Assembly (NCBI GenBank): GCA_947447525.1
Contig: CANFJL010000005.1
Coordinates: 1 to 64,000, forward strand
Source: Flavobacteriales bacterium
GTDB taxonomy: Bacteria > Bacteroidota > Bacteroidia > Flavobacteriales_D > Crocinitomicaceae
Length of the DNA: 64,000 bases
Reading direction: 5' to 3'
The notes below the pieces were generated by a model. That model had not been told where the DNA came from and searched no databases. It saw only the letters and a list, made by a program, of their open reading frames with translations. The position numbers were made by a program, and so were the translations under genes. Of this stretch, positions 1 to 6,726 are shown one piece after another; positions within the stretch are counted from its first letter, which is position 1, and every line of letters starts with the position of its first letter.

Positions 1-354
1 GCGAGTGGTGATAATTACTACCGTTTGCGCCAAGTAGATATCGATGGCGTTGAGAAACTATACGATGTTATTGCAGTAACTTGTGCAGCAGGAAGCGATC
101 AATACATCATGACGTATCCGAATCCAAGTGAACAAAATTTCCATGTAGCATTGCTAGACGAAAACTTGATTGGAACCGCAACTTTAAGCATGGTAGATGC
201 TCGAGGAGTTTTAATTCACAGCGAACTCCTAGAAGTAAAAGCAGGAACTAATTTATTCTTGTTCAACAATACAGGCTTGGCTCCCGGGATTTACTATTTG
301 AAAATTTCCAAAGGAACTTATAGTTCTTCGGTGTTGAAGCAAGTGGTAAGATAA
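1..354 (+). CDS. Secreted protein with T9SS type A sorting domain (3' end only)
   Basis: Open from the first base of the window (frame 1) to the TAA at 352-354; the true start lies upstream, so the TTG-initiated ORF at 25 is not the real beginning. The visible 117 codons begin with 'NYYRLRQVDIDG', the stretch that commonly precedes the sorting domain in Bacteroidota secreted proteins. A C-terminal domain of about 75 residues follows, with 'YPNPSEQNF', 'MVDARGVLI' and 'LAPGIYYLKIS'. That is the T9SS type A (Por secretion tail) pattern, so the protein is predicted to cross the outer membrane through the PorSS/T9SS and be anchored or released at the surface. The functional domain lies outside the window, so no activity can be assigned. 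Confidence 0.9.
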   Translation, partial: ASGDNYYRLRQVDIDGVEKLYDVIAVTCAAGSDQYIMTYPNPSEQNFHVALLDENLIGTATLSMVDARGVLIHSELLEVKAGTNLFLFNNTGLAPGIYYLKISKGTYSSSVLKQVVR

Positions 355-365
355 CATATAGTCGG

Positions 366-390
366 TTTCGACTACGCTCAACCCACTTTT
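366..390 (+). repeat. REP-like element, copy 1
   Basis: The 25-base stretch containing 'TTTCGACTACGCTCAA' recurs in inverted orientation at 1410-1434 with 23 of 25 bases identical. A shorter related copy, 'CTCGACTACGCTCGATGAG', lies at 1295-1313. Short 'CGACTACGCTCA' words of this sort are typical of extragenic palindromic-type repeats in Bacteroidota; that family assignment is from memory, while the repetition is seen directly. Confidence 0.6.
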
Positions 391-409
391 AAGGCTTATC
401 GATTACCGA

Positions 410-500
410 AACAGAGTTAGAGTTGGACTTGGAGGTTGGACGTAGAGGTTAGAGATAGAGTTGGACATAGAGGTTAGAGGTTAGACTTGGAATTGGAGCG
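410..500. repeat. Hexamer-like GTTAGA/TAGAG degenerate tandem repeat, left cluster A
   Basis: About 90 bases made of variants of 'GAGTTAGAGTTGGACTTGGA', 'GGTTAGAGATAGAG' and 'GGTTAGACTTGGA'. This is a degenerate tandem repeat with a 6/7-base sub-period. The reverse complement resembles the 19-bp array at 62159-62437. Confidence 0.7.
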
Positions 501-560
501 AGGTCCTTACTTTATTTTGTATACGACAACCCGTTGTTTTGTAAATAATAACATTCTATT

Positions 561-622
561 TTTAGACCTTGCAATAGGAGGTTTTTCAAACCCATTGAAT
601 TTGGTATATGCTAAGACTAGCT
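561..622 (+). repeat. 62-bp direct repeat, copy 1
   Basis: A 62-base block beginning 'TTTAGACCTTGCAATAGG' and ending 'ATGCTAAGACTAGCT' is identical to 823-884. It contains a small hairpin, GGTTT-TTC-AAACC. Upstream flanks of both copies are also similar ('TTTTGTAA..TAATAAC' versus 'TTTTGTAATTAGTAAC'), so the duplicated unit is longer but degenerate at its left side. Confidence 0.85.
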
Positions 623-630
623 TGTTCTCT

Positions 631-655
631 CTACTTTTTTTCCGCAAAAAAGTAG
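631..655. repeat. A/T-stem inverted repeat, hairpin 1
   Basis: CTACTTTTTT (631-640), loop TCCGC, AAAAAAGTAG (646-655): a perfect 10-bp stem with a 5-base loop. The same design recurs at 1008-1034. It looks like a dispersed palindrome rather than a gene's terminator, because no gene ends just upstream. Confidence 0.7.
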
Positions 656-822
656 CAAAAAGCTCGGTGCTGGTTTTTGTAATCGGCGTTCCACTTTTGA
701 AAGCCGACCTTCTCAGCGAGCTTGCAGCTTCTTCATGGTACCCGACTTTCAATACGCTATTCTTGATTAAAAAAAAATGCACCAACTTAAAAGAAAAAGT
801 TTTGTAATTAGTAACCTACTAA

Positions 823-884
823 TTTAGACCTTGCAATAGGAGGTTTTTCAAACCCATTGAATTTGGTATATGCTAAGACTAGCT
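823..884 (+). repeat. 62-bp direct repeat, copy 2
   Basis: Identical to 561-622 over 62 bases. After the end of the repeat the two copies diverge: copy 1 continues into hairpin 1, copy 2 into the 'TCGCTAGCATCC' repeat. Confidence 0.85.
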
Positions 885-894
885 GAAAGCTCAG

Positions 895-982
895 TCGCTA
901 GCATCCAAATTTGAAGGGGATTAAAAATACTTCGAACTTTCTCAGGAATGAGTTAATTATAGGTGCGTCGAAGTAAAGCGCA
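895..982 (+). repeat. 'TCGCTAGCATCC' direct repeat, copy 1
   Basis: Starts 'TCGCTAGCATCCAAATTTG', continues 'GGGGATTAAAAATACTTCGAAC' (split here), and ends 'GTCGAAGTAAAGCGCAT'. A near copy lies at 1049-1137. The two ends are better conserved than the middle. Confidence 0.75.
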
Positions 983-1007
983 TTGATAAGTCAGCTCCTT
1001 TTTTTGT

Positions 1008-1034
1008 TACTTTTTTTTGAGATAAAAAAAAGTA
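1008..1034. repeat. A/T-stem inverted repeat, hairpin 2
   Basis: TACTTTTTTTT (1008-1018), loop GAGAT, AAAAAAAAGTA (1024-1034): a perfect 11-bp stem. It sits between the two copies of the 'TCGCTAGCATCC' repeat. It has the same architecture as hairpin 1 with a different loop, so the stem rather than the loop is the conserved part. Confidence 0.7.
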
Positions 1035-1048
1035 AAGAAATAGATCAA

Positions 1049-1137
1049 TCGCTAGCATCCAAATTTGGTGGGGATTAAAAATACTTCGAACCTACTCAGA
1101 GTTTAGAAGATTGCATGTTCGTCGAAGTAAAGCGCAT
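1049..1137 (+). repeat. 'TCGCTAGCATCC' direct repeat, copy 2
   Basis: Second copy of the element at 895-982, with the same start and the same 'GTCGAAGTAAAGCGCAT' end. The motif 'GCGCATCTCGACTAC' at its right border occurs again at 1289-1303. Confidence 0.75.
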
Positions 1138-1182
1138 CTCGACTACTAAAATAGAGTTACCCTTCGATGAGCTCAGGGCGAG

Positions 1183-1285
1183 AAGGTTAGACTTGGAGGT
1201 TAGAGTTTAGACATAGAGCTTAGAGCGCATCTCTAAAACTGAAACAGAGTTGGACTTGGACTTAGAGGTTGGAGATAGAGGTTCG
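1183..1285. repeat. Hexamer-like GTTAGA/TAGAG degenerate tandem repeat, left cluster B
   Basis: Contains 'TTAGACTTGGAGGTTAGAG', 'TTTAGACATAGAGCTTAGAG' and 'GGACTTAGAGGTTGGAGATA'. The first of these matches the reverse complement of the 19-bp unit at 62159 at 17 of 19 positions, so it is the same repeat family. Confidence 0.7.
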
Positions 1286-1409
1286 ATAGCGCATCTCGAC
1301 TACGCTCGATGAGCTTTCAGAAGTGGATTGAACTGCTTGTGCTGAGCTTGTACTCCCCAGAGCATATCGAAGGGCCGAAGTAAGTCGAAAGACACTGTGT
1401 TGAGCTCTA

Positions 1410-1434
1410 AAAAGTGGATTGAGCGGAGTCGAAA
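1410..1434 (-). repeat. REP-like element, inverted copy
   Basis: Inverted copy (23/25 identical) of 366-390, reading 'GTGGATTGAGCGGAGTCGAA' on the plus strand. Related words, 'AGAAGTGGATTGAAC' at about 1319 and 'AAGTAAGTCGAAA' at about 1378 and 1454, surround it. Confidence 0.6.
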
Positions 1435-1505
1435 GAGACTGACACTTGTGTCGAGTAAGTCGAAATCCACGAACAATTCCATGAAATCATTTGCTTGATT
1501 TAGTG

Positions 1506-1513
1506 TAACTTTG
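1506..1513 (+). promoter_or_regulatory. Bacteroidota -7 box TAACTTTG before the aminotransferase
   Basis: Matches the Bacteroidota sigma consensus TAnnTTTG. Its last base is only 5 nt before the ATG at 1518, so a start site at the usual distance would give a transcript with almost no leader. No clear -33 TTTG at the canonical 19-nt spacing is seen. Confidence 0.55.
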
Positions 1514-1517
1514 TTTT

Positions 1518-2705
1518 ATGAATAAAGAAAATTATTTCATTAAGCATCTGGGTCAAACCTCTCCATTTCCCTTTTTGATTGATATTCAAAGTGCCGAAGG
1601 AATTTATATTATTGATAAAAACGGCAAATCCTACATGGATATGATTGCCGGTGTTGCTGTTAATAATATCGGCCACCGTCATCCTAAAGTTGTAGCTGCT
1701 CTAAAAGAGCAAATTGATCACTATATGCATGTTATGGTGTATGGAGAATTTATTCAAGAAGCACAAATTAATTTAAGTGCCGCGCTTCAATCGGTTTTAC
1801 CTCCAACGCTGAATGCTGTATATCCCGTCAATTCAGGAACAGAAGCTATTGAAGCAGCTATAAAATTGGTCAAACGGGCAACACGTCGTACTGAAATTAT
1901 TTCGTTTAAAGGTGCTTATCATGGCAGTACAAATGGTGCCTTAAGTATTTCCTCCAATGTTATAAAAAAACAAGCCTTTCGTCCCTTATTACCAGACATT
2001 AATTTTATTAATCTAAATAGTTTAGAGGATCTTGAACGCATTACCAATCGTACCGCTGGAGTTTTTCTAGAAACGGTGCAAGGTGATGCTGGCGTTCGTA
2101 TCCCTGAAAAAGCATTTATGGAAGCATTGCGCAAGCGCTGTGATGAAGTTGGTGCACTCTTGGTGTTTGATGAAATTCAATGTGGAATGGGAAGAACGGG
2201 TAAAATGTTTGCTTTTGAGCATTATAATTGTATACCCGATTTACTTACCTTAGGAAAAGCCCTTGGAGGTGGAATGCCCATTGGAGCTTTGGTTTGCAAT
2301 CAAAATTTGTTGCGGAATTTTTCTCATGATCCCATGTTAGGTCATATTACAACTTTTGGTGGTCACCCTGTGATTTGCGCTGCAGCAGTCGCTTGCCTTG
2401 AGGTAATGAAATCTGAAATTGATTTCAATGAGGTAAATCGTTTGGGGGCTATGCTTGCTGAATTAATCGGAAAGGAAAAGGAAATTATTGCTGTCCGACA
2501 GATTGGAATGATGTTCGCATTTGATATGGAATCTCCTGAAAGGGTTGAGAAAATTGTGATGCGTTGTCTGGAGAAAGGGGTTTTAACTTTTTGGTTTCTA
2601 TCTCATCCCTATAGTTTCCGCTTGTCTCCGCCTTTAAATATTACGGAAGATGAGATCATAAAAGCAGCGCAACTCATTCGTGAAGCAATTAATGAAACAG
2701 CTTAG
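1518..2705 (+). CDS. Class III (acetylornithine/ornithine-type) aminotransferase
   Basis: A 395-residue PLP-dependent fold-type I aminotransferase of class III. The PLP-binding lysine is K247 in 'TLGKALGGGMPIGA' and the cofactor-contacting Asp is D218 in 'FDEIQCGMGRTG'; 'GTEAIEAAIKLVKR' forms the phosphate-binding region. Length and motifs match the acetylornithine/4-aminobutyrate/ornithine transaminase group, usually annotated in Bacteroidota as 'aspartate aminotransferase family protein'. The substrate cannot be told from sequence: no arginine-synthesis genes are adjacent, and the next gene is metF, 63 nt downstream. The ATG at 1518 is preceded by a promoter box rather than a ribosome binding site. 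Confident for family, uncertain for substrate. Confidence 0.9.
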   Translation: MNKENYFIKHLGQTSPFPFLIDIQSAEGIYIIDKNGKSYMDMIAGVAVNNIGHRHPKVVAALKEQIDHYMHVMVYGEFIQEAQINLSAALQSVLPPTLNAVYPVNSGTEAIEAAIKLVKRATRRTEIISFKGAYHGSTNGALSISSNVIKKQAFRPLLPDINFINLNSLEDLERITNRTAGVFLETVQGDAGVRIPEKAFMEALRKRCDEVGALLVFDEIQCGMGRTGKMFAFEHYNCIPDLLTLGKALGGGMPIGALVCNQNLLRNFSHDPMLGHITTFGGHPVICAAAVACLEVMKSEIDFNEVNRLGAMLAELIGKEKEIIAVRQIGMMFAFDMESPERVEKIVMRCLEKGVLTFWFLSHPYSFRLSPPLNITEDEIIKAAQLIREAINETA

Positions 2706-2744
2706 TTTTTCACTCTTTAATTTATTATTCACCTTGAAACGCAC

Positions 2745-2752
2745 TATCTTTG
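2745..2752 (+). promoter_or_regulatory. Bacteroidota -7 box TATCTTTG before metF
   Basis: A TAnnTTTG match in the 63-nt gap before metF, ending 17 nt before its ATG. It suggests metF can be transcribed separately from the aminotransferase. Confidence 0.5.
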
Positions 2753-2768
2753 TACCCATAACTTTAGC

Positions 2769-3719
2769 ATGAAAGTAACCGAACATATAGCAGCTGCGAA
2801 GGACACTCTGTTTTCCTTTGAAATTCTTCCTCCTCTGAAAGGAAAAAGTATTCATTCTATTTTTGATGGGATTGATCCTTTAATGGAATTTCAACCCAAA
2901 TTTGTTAATGTGACCTATCATCGCGAAGAATATATTTATAAGGAGCGAGAGAATGGTTTGCTAGAGAAAATAGCCATTCGTAAAAGACCAGGTACCGTTG
3001 GTATTTGTGCAGCGATTATGAATAAATATAATGTTGATGCAGTGCCTCATTTAATTTGTGGTGGATTTAGTAAAGAAGAAACTGAAAATGCCTTAATAGA
3101 TCTTCAATTTTTAGGTATTGATAATGTATTGGCTTTGCGTGGAGATTCCATTAAAACAGAGTCTGTTTTTCGTCCACATACCGATGGACATGCCTTCGCT
3201 GTAGAGTTGATTGAGCAAATATCTGATATGAATAGTGGAAATTATATCATGGATGATGTGCAACTAGAACCAACAAATTTCTGTATCGGTGCCGCTGGTT
3301 ATCCAGAAAAGCATTTTGAAGCCATGAATATGAATACGGATTTGATGAATGCAAAAAGGAAAGTAGATGCTGGTGCTTCTTATCTTGTGACACAAATGTT
3401 TTTCGATAATCAAAAATATTTCGACTTCGTTGCTTCATGTCGCACTATCGGAATTGATGTTCCAATCATTCCCGGAATTAAACCACTGAATAATTTAAAT
3501 CATATTTCTTTTATTCCTAAATCTTTTCACATTGATTATCCAATAGCGCTATCAAATGAACTTCTGAAATGTAAGGACAATAAGTCTGTAGCACAGGTTG
3601 GGATCGAATGGGGAATTCAACAATCAAAGGAGTTAAAAGCTGCAGGGGTTCCTTGTATTCATTATTATACCATGTCTAATTCAACTTCAGTAAAAGCGAT
3701 AGCTTCTGAGATATTTTAA
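2769..3719 (+). CDS. metF: 5,10-methylenetetrahydrofolate reductase
   Basis: A 316-residue FAD-dependent TIM-barrel enzyme that reduces 5,10-methylene-THF to 5-methyl-THF for methionine synthesis. Family features visible: 'FSFEILPPLKG' near the start (catalytic Glu region), 'VNVTYHREE', 'PHLICGG' and 'NVLALRGD', and the C-terminal 'TQMFFDNQKYFDF' and 'IIPGIKPL'. Length matches short bacterial MetF (about 290-320 residues). The ATG at 2769 keeps the conserved N-terminus. The next gene starts 8 nt downstream but has no evident link to one-carbon metabolism. Methionine synthase is not in the window. Confidence 0.95.
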   Translation: MKVTEHIAAAKDTLFSFEILPPLKGKSIHSIFDGIDPLMEFQPKFVNVTYHREEYIYKERENGLLEKIAIRKRPGTVGICAAIMNKYNVDAVPHLICGGFSKEETENALIDLQFLGIDNVLALRGDSIKTESVFRPHTDGHAFAVELIEQISDMNSGNYIMDDVQLEPTNFCIGAAGYPEKHFEAMNMNTDLMNAKRKVDAGASYLVTQMFFDNQKYFDFVASCRTIGIDVPIIPGIKPLNNLNHISFIPKSFHIDYPIALSNELLKCKDNKSVAQVGIEWGIQQSKELKAAGVPCIHYYTMSNSTSVKAIASEIF

Positions 3720-3727
3720 CCTTTGCT

Positions 3728-4261
3728 ATGAAAAATCTGTTTTTTGTTTCTTTCGTTTTATTGATGTTTTTCCCTGCATTATCTCAAGGTATCAAGTTAA
3801 AAAATGCTCTCGTGGTGGGTCAATTCGATAAACCTGAGGATCGTTTTTCTGTAGAAATTAATTTAACTGAAATGTTGAGTATGCAAGGTGTGAAAGCATT
3901 CCCTTCTTTGAATATGTTAAAACAAGGTGCTGATCAGTCATTATTAGCATCGGATACGATAACACAAGCGGTATTATTAAAAGGTTATGATACTTATCTA
4001 GTGGTGAATGTAAAAGGCTACGATAGAAAGTTTAAAAAATCTCTTGTCCTTCCTGTCTTGACTGAAGCACTTAATAGGGTGAGTTTGTATCATATTTTTA
4101 AAGATGAAGTAACTTCTGTTACCTTTGAATTTACTTTTTATCGTTCCAATCAACCTATTTATACTGAAATATTGAAGTGTGGAAATGTTTCTAATCGGGA
4201 GGATGTAGTTAAAAAGTTGAGAAAGAAAATGCCGAAATTAATCGAAAAATGGAAGCAATAA
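3728..4261 (+). CDS. Secreted protein of unknown function, 177 aa
   Basis: Begins with a clear Sec signal peptide ('MKNLFFVSFVLLMFFPALSQ', likely cleavage after Ser-Gln or nearby). The mature part is about 155 residues of mixed alpha/beta character, ending in a lysine-rich helix ('KKLRKKMPKLIEKWKQ'). There is no lipobox, so a periplasmic location is likely. No motif I can name with confidence; the spacing of hydrophobic strands is loosely like small periplasmic domains of the CsgG/DUF4136 kind, but that is only an impression. It follows metF by 8 nt and so is probably co-transcribed, and is convergent with the minus-strand gene ending at 4267. Confidence 0.75.
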   Translation: MKNLFFVSFVLLMFFPALSQGIKLKNALVVGQFDKPEDRFSVEINLTEMLSMQGVKAFPSLNMLKQGADQSLLASDTITQAVLLKGYDTYLVVNVKGYDRKFKKSLVLPVLTEALNRVSLYHIFKDEVTSVTFEFTFYRSNQPIYTEILKCGNVSNREDVVKKLRKKMPKLIEKWKQ

Positions 4262-4266
4262 TCTAA

Positions 4267-5154
4267 TCAATTATTCATCCTAAAGCCTTTGTCTTTCTCC
4301 ATGTCTTTCGGATCACCATAGGCTCCACACTTCGGCTGACTCTCAAAAAGCTTAATAAATTTAATTTGTGCTTGAATAGGGCGGTAGGTAGATGAAAACC
4401 AATTCATTTTCGCATTAATCCCATTATAATCGTGTATTCCGATGAGTGGCAAATAAACTCCTGGCACCATCATCCACGCACGATTGATTCTAATTCCAAG
4501 TCCCAAAGAATAATGAAATTGTACCACTAATGGGCTATGAAAATTAAATGCTTGAAGGTTATTCCCTTCAGCGTAAACTTGTTCTCCTTGAAATAAATTG
4601 TAATCAAAGTTAAACCCAATGGCATTATCAATAAAATATTTTCTTGTTACATCAATTTTTTTCTTTCCAATATAAATTAGAGAATGCGCAGAGAACCGGC
4701 CATAAAGAAATCCGTTGGTAAAATTACCATGACTTTCAACGCTCGAAGTTACTTCTCCTAAGGCATTGGTGTAATCTAAATGGGTGAGTTCAGTTCCGCG
4801 AAACTGTTTGTATCCAATCCCCCAGTCAACAAAATCCATTAATCTAGATTTTTTAAGTGCTTTGATCGGTAATTTCCCTTTCCATTTTGGAAAATGAACC
4901 ATCCCTAATTCTGCATGGAATCCAATTTGACCAGCTGGATCGATGTAATATTTCCCTCTTTGTCCGCTGTTGTCCGTTAAGATAAATGTAGGTGAATCTT
5001 TGGGTGTGATTTGATAGGTAGCTCCAAAATTAAATTGAATCCCATCATTGGTCACCATCCGATAGGCATCACCTTCTCTTACTCCCTTTTTAAACCCGTA
5101 TTGGCTGAAACTACCAAATGGAAATAAGAGTAATAGTAAAATTAATTTTTTCAT
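4267..5154 (-). CDS. Predicted outer-membrane beta-barrel protein, 295 aa
   Basis: Signal peptide 'MKKLILLLLLFPFGSFSQ', then a run of alternating amphipathic strands with aromatic-rich turns ('YGFKKGVREGDAYRMV', 'GIGYKQFRGTEL', 'LGLGIRINRAWMMVPG'), the look of a Bacteroidota outer-membrane barrel. The last 20 residues are charged ('PKDMEKDKGFRMNN') rather than ending in an aromatic residue. Its start overlaps the stop of kmo by 4 nt (ATGA), so the two are translationally coupled. Function unknown; a role linked to kynurenine metabolism is not implied by the sequence. Confidence 0.75.
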   Translation of the reverse strand: MKKLILLLLLFPFGSFSQYGFKKGVREGDAYRMVTNDGIQFNFGATYQITPKDSPTFILTDNSGQRGKYYIDPAGQIGFHAELGMVHFPKWKGKLPIKALKKSRLMDFVDWGIGYKQFRGTELTHLDYTNALGEVTSSVESHGNFTNGFLYGRFSAHSLIYIGKKKIDVTRKYFIDNAIGFNFDYNLFQGEQVYAEGNNLQAFNFHSPLVVQFHYSLGLGIRINRAWMMVPGVYLPLIGIHDYNGINAKMNWFSSTYRPIQAQIKFIKLFESQPKCGAYGDPKDMEKDKGFRMNN

Positions 5155-6518
5155 ACTTGAAAGTTAAACTGTTTACTTTTTTCTACTAAATAGTTCATGA
5201 TCTCCTCACTTTCCCAATTTTTTTCAATCTCGGGTAATGCCATCACTTCATCCATAATTGAATTTTGTAGATTCCCTTGAGCATAAGCAACACTATATTT
5301 TATATTGCTAAAAGTCACTTGCGAATATAACGGCATCCATCGTTCTGGATACAAAGAACTGAATTTTGCTTCTATTTTTTTTCTTAGAATAAAAGCGGGA
5401 TCTCCAACAAAATCACGCATAACAAAATAATTGTCTAAAGATAAATCTTGAAGTGCATCTCCATCTGCTTTTCTCGTTCTACTGTATTCATCAAAAACAA
5501 GCGGCCAATTTTCCTTGTGTTTTTGCATTAAGCCCCAAAGCACCGAACAGTCTTCGAAACCAGCATTCATACCTTGACCATAAAAAGGCACCGTTGCGTG
5601 CGCAGCATCTCCCATTAGGGCAACTTTTCCTTTATGCCAAGGATAACATCTAATGATGGCTAAATTTGATAAAGGATGATCTTCCCATGCATCTGCGATA
5701 TTGGGCATCATTTTATAAAAATCAGGAAATACATCTAAGAAAAATGTATTTACCGCTTCACGAGAATTTAATTTATCAAAGGCATATTTATCTCCTTCAT
5801 GTGGCATGAAAAGTGTACAAGTAAAGGAACCATCTTCATTGGCAAGTGCAATAAGCATGAATCTTCCTCTTGGCCAAATATGTAAAGAATTCTTATCCAT
5901 TCTGTAATTCCCATTCTCATCGGCTGGCAAAAGAATTTCACGATAACCATCTGCAATAAAATTTTGGCTGTAGGTAAAGCGCTCCATTTTCTGCATAGAG
6001 TTGTAACGAACATTTGAAAAGGCACCATCAACTGCAAATATCACCTCAGATTCAACAGTGAAGGTCTTATTGTTTATGGTATCAGTTAGTGTCACTATCC
6101 CGTTTTCTAAATCTACTTTTTGACAGGTGTGATTGTAATGAATGGTTGCACCACCATGTGTTTCGGCAATATCCATCATTTTCGCATTTACCTTACCTCT
6201 AGAAACAGAATAAATGGCTTCTCCCTCTTTTCCGTATTGTTGAAAATTTAAATTACCTTCTACATCATGCATCATACGACCATACATTGGAATTGCTATT
6301 TCGCGAATTTCATCACCAACTCCGACAGCATCAAGCGCGGTCCAGCCACGAACAGACAAGGCCAAATTAATTGATTTTCCTGCACTTATTTCGGCTTTTC
6401 TAATATCACTTCTACGCTCATAAATGGTAACTTTATAGCCTGCTTTTGAAAGATATACGGCCCAAAGGGAACCAACTAGACCTGCTCCGATTATTACTGC
6501 TGATTTTTGTTGTTCCAT
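5151..6518 (-). CDS. kmo: Kynurenine 3-monooxygenase
   Basis: A 455-residue FAD-dependent aromatic hydroxylase that converts L-kynurenine to 3-hydroxykynurenine with NADPH and O2, a step in the tryptophan-to-quinolinate route to NAD. The N-terminal Rossmann motif 'VIIGAGLVGSLWAVYL' is followed by the FAD ribose Glu in 'VTIYERRSDIR'. The second FAD motif, 'GDAAHATVPFYGQGMNAGFE', is at about residue 303, and a C-terminal hydrophobic/substrate region includes 'RWMPLYSQVTFSN'. Length matches bacterial and eukaryotic KMO. Tryptophan dioxygenase, kynureninase and HAAO genes are not in the window. It is followed by a coupled outer-membrane protein gene. Confidence 0.93.
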   Translation of the reverse strand: MEQQKSAVIIGAGLVGSLWAVYLSKAGYKVTIYERRSDIRKAEISAGKSINLALSVRGWTALDAVGVGDEIREIAIPMYGRMMHDVEGNLNFQQYGKEGEAIYSVSRGKVNAKMMDIAETHGGATIHYNHTCQKVDLENGIVTLTDTINNKTFTVESEVIFAVDGAFSNVRYNSMQKMERFTYSQNFIADGYREILLPADENGNYRMDKNSLHIWPRGRFMLIALANEDGSFTCTLFMPHEGDKYAFDKLNSREAVNTFFLDVFPDFYKMMPNIADAWEDHPLSNLAIIRCYPWHKGKVALMGDAAHATVPFYGQGMNAGFEDCSVLWGLMQKHKENWPLVFDEYSRTRKADGDALQDLSLDNYFVMRDFVGDPAFILRKKIEAKFSSLYPERWMPLYSQVTFSNIKYSVAYAQGNLQNSIMDEVMALPEIEKNWESEEIMNYLVEKSKQFNFQV

Positions 6519-6571
6519 GTTCTTTTTTTTATTGGGTAATATTTAATTTCAATGGGTTATAATACTATTTA

Positions 6572-6579
6572 CAAAAATA
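6572..6579 (-). promoter_or_regulatory. Bacteroidota -7 box TATTTTTG for kmo
   Basis: On the minus strand the sequence reads TATTTTTG, a TAnnTTTG match about 54 nt before the kmo ATG. It lies in the 208-nt divergent gap that also holds the panB box. Confidence 0.4.
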
Positions 6580-6700
6580 AACAGATTGTTATACTTGTAT
6601 TCGTGTTTTATCAACACTTATTCACATGATAAAGTTCGTTGTCCTCTAGATTAATATTTGTTTGATCTTGCTTATTTTATAGCTTCCAAAAAACTATTTG

Positions 6701-6708
6701 TACATTTG
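6701..6708 (+). promoter_or_regulatory. Bacteroidota -7 box TACATTTG for panB
   Basis: A TAnnTTTG match ending 19 nt before the panB ATG. A TTTG occurs further upstream, but not at the consensus 19-nt spacing. Confidence 0.5.
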
Positions 6709-6726
6709 TTATCTTAATTTAGGCTT

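Larger units (their letters stand above)
355..1517. other. Repeat-rich non-coding region, 1.16 kb
   Basis: No convincing gene. Three ORFs in the track (487-807, 507-785 and 1300-1482) run through repeated low-complexity DNA and have unnatural composition. The region is built of several repeat types, annotated separately: GTTAGA/TAGAG hexamer-like repeats at both ends, a duplicated 62-bp element, a second duplicated element of about 88 bp, two A/T-stem hairpins and REP-like 'CGACTACGCTC' elements. The only gene signal is a TAnnTTTG box immediately before the aminotransferase start. Confidence 0.8.

Noticed and set aside
487-807. ORF of 106 codons on the plus strand (and 507-785 on the minus strand) in the repeat region
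   Set aside because: Both run through the 62-bp repeat and A/T hairpin, have no start context, and read each other's complement. Composition is unlike that of real genes here.
1300-1482. ORF of 60 codons on the minus strand
   Set aside because: It lies inside REP-like and GTCGAA-word repeats with no homology signal; a chance open frame.
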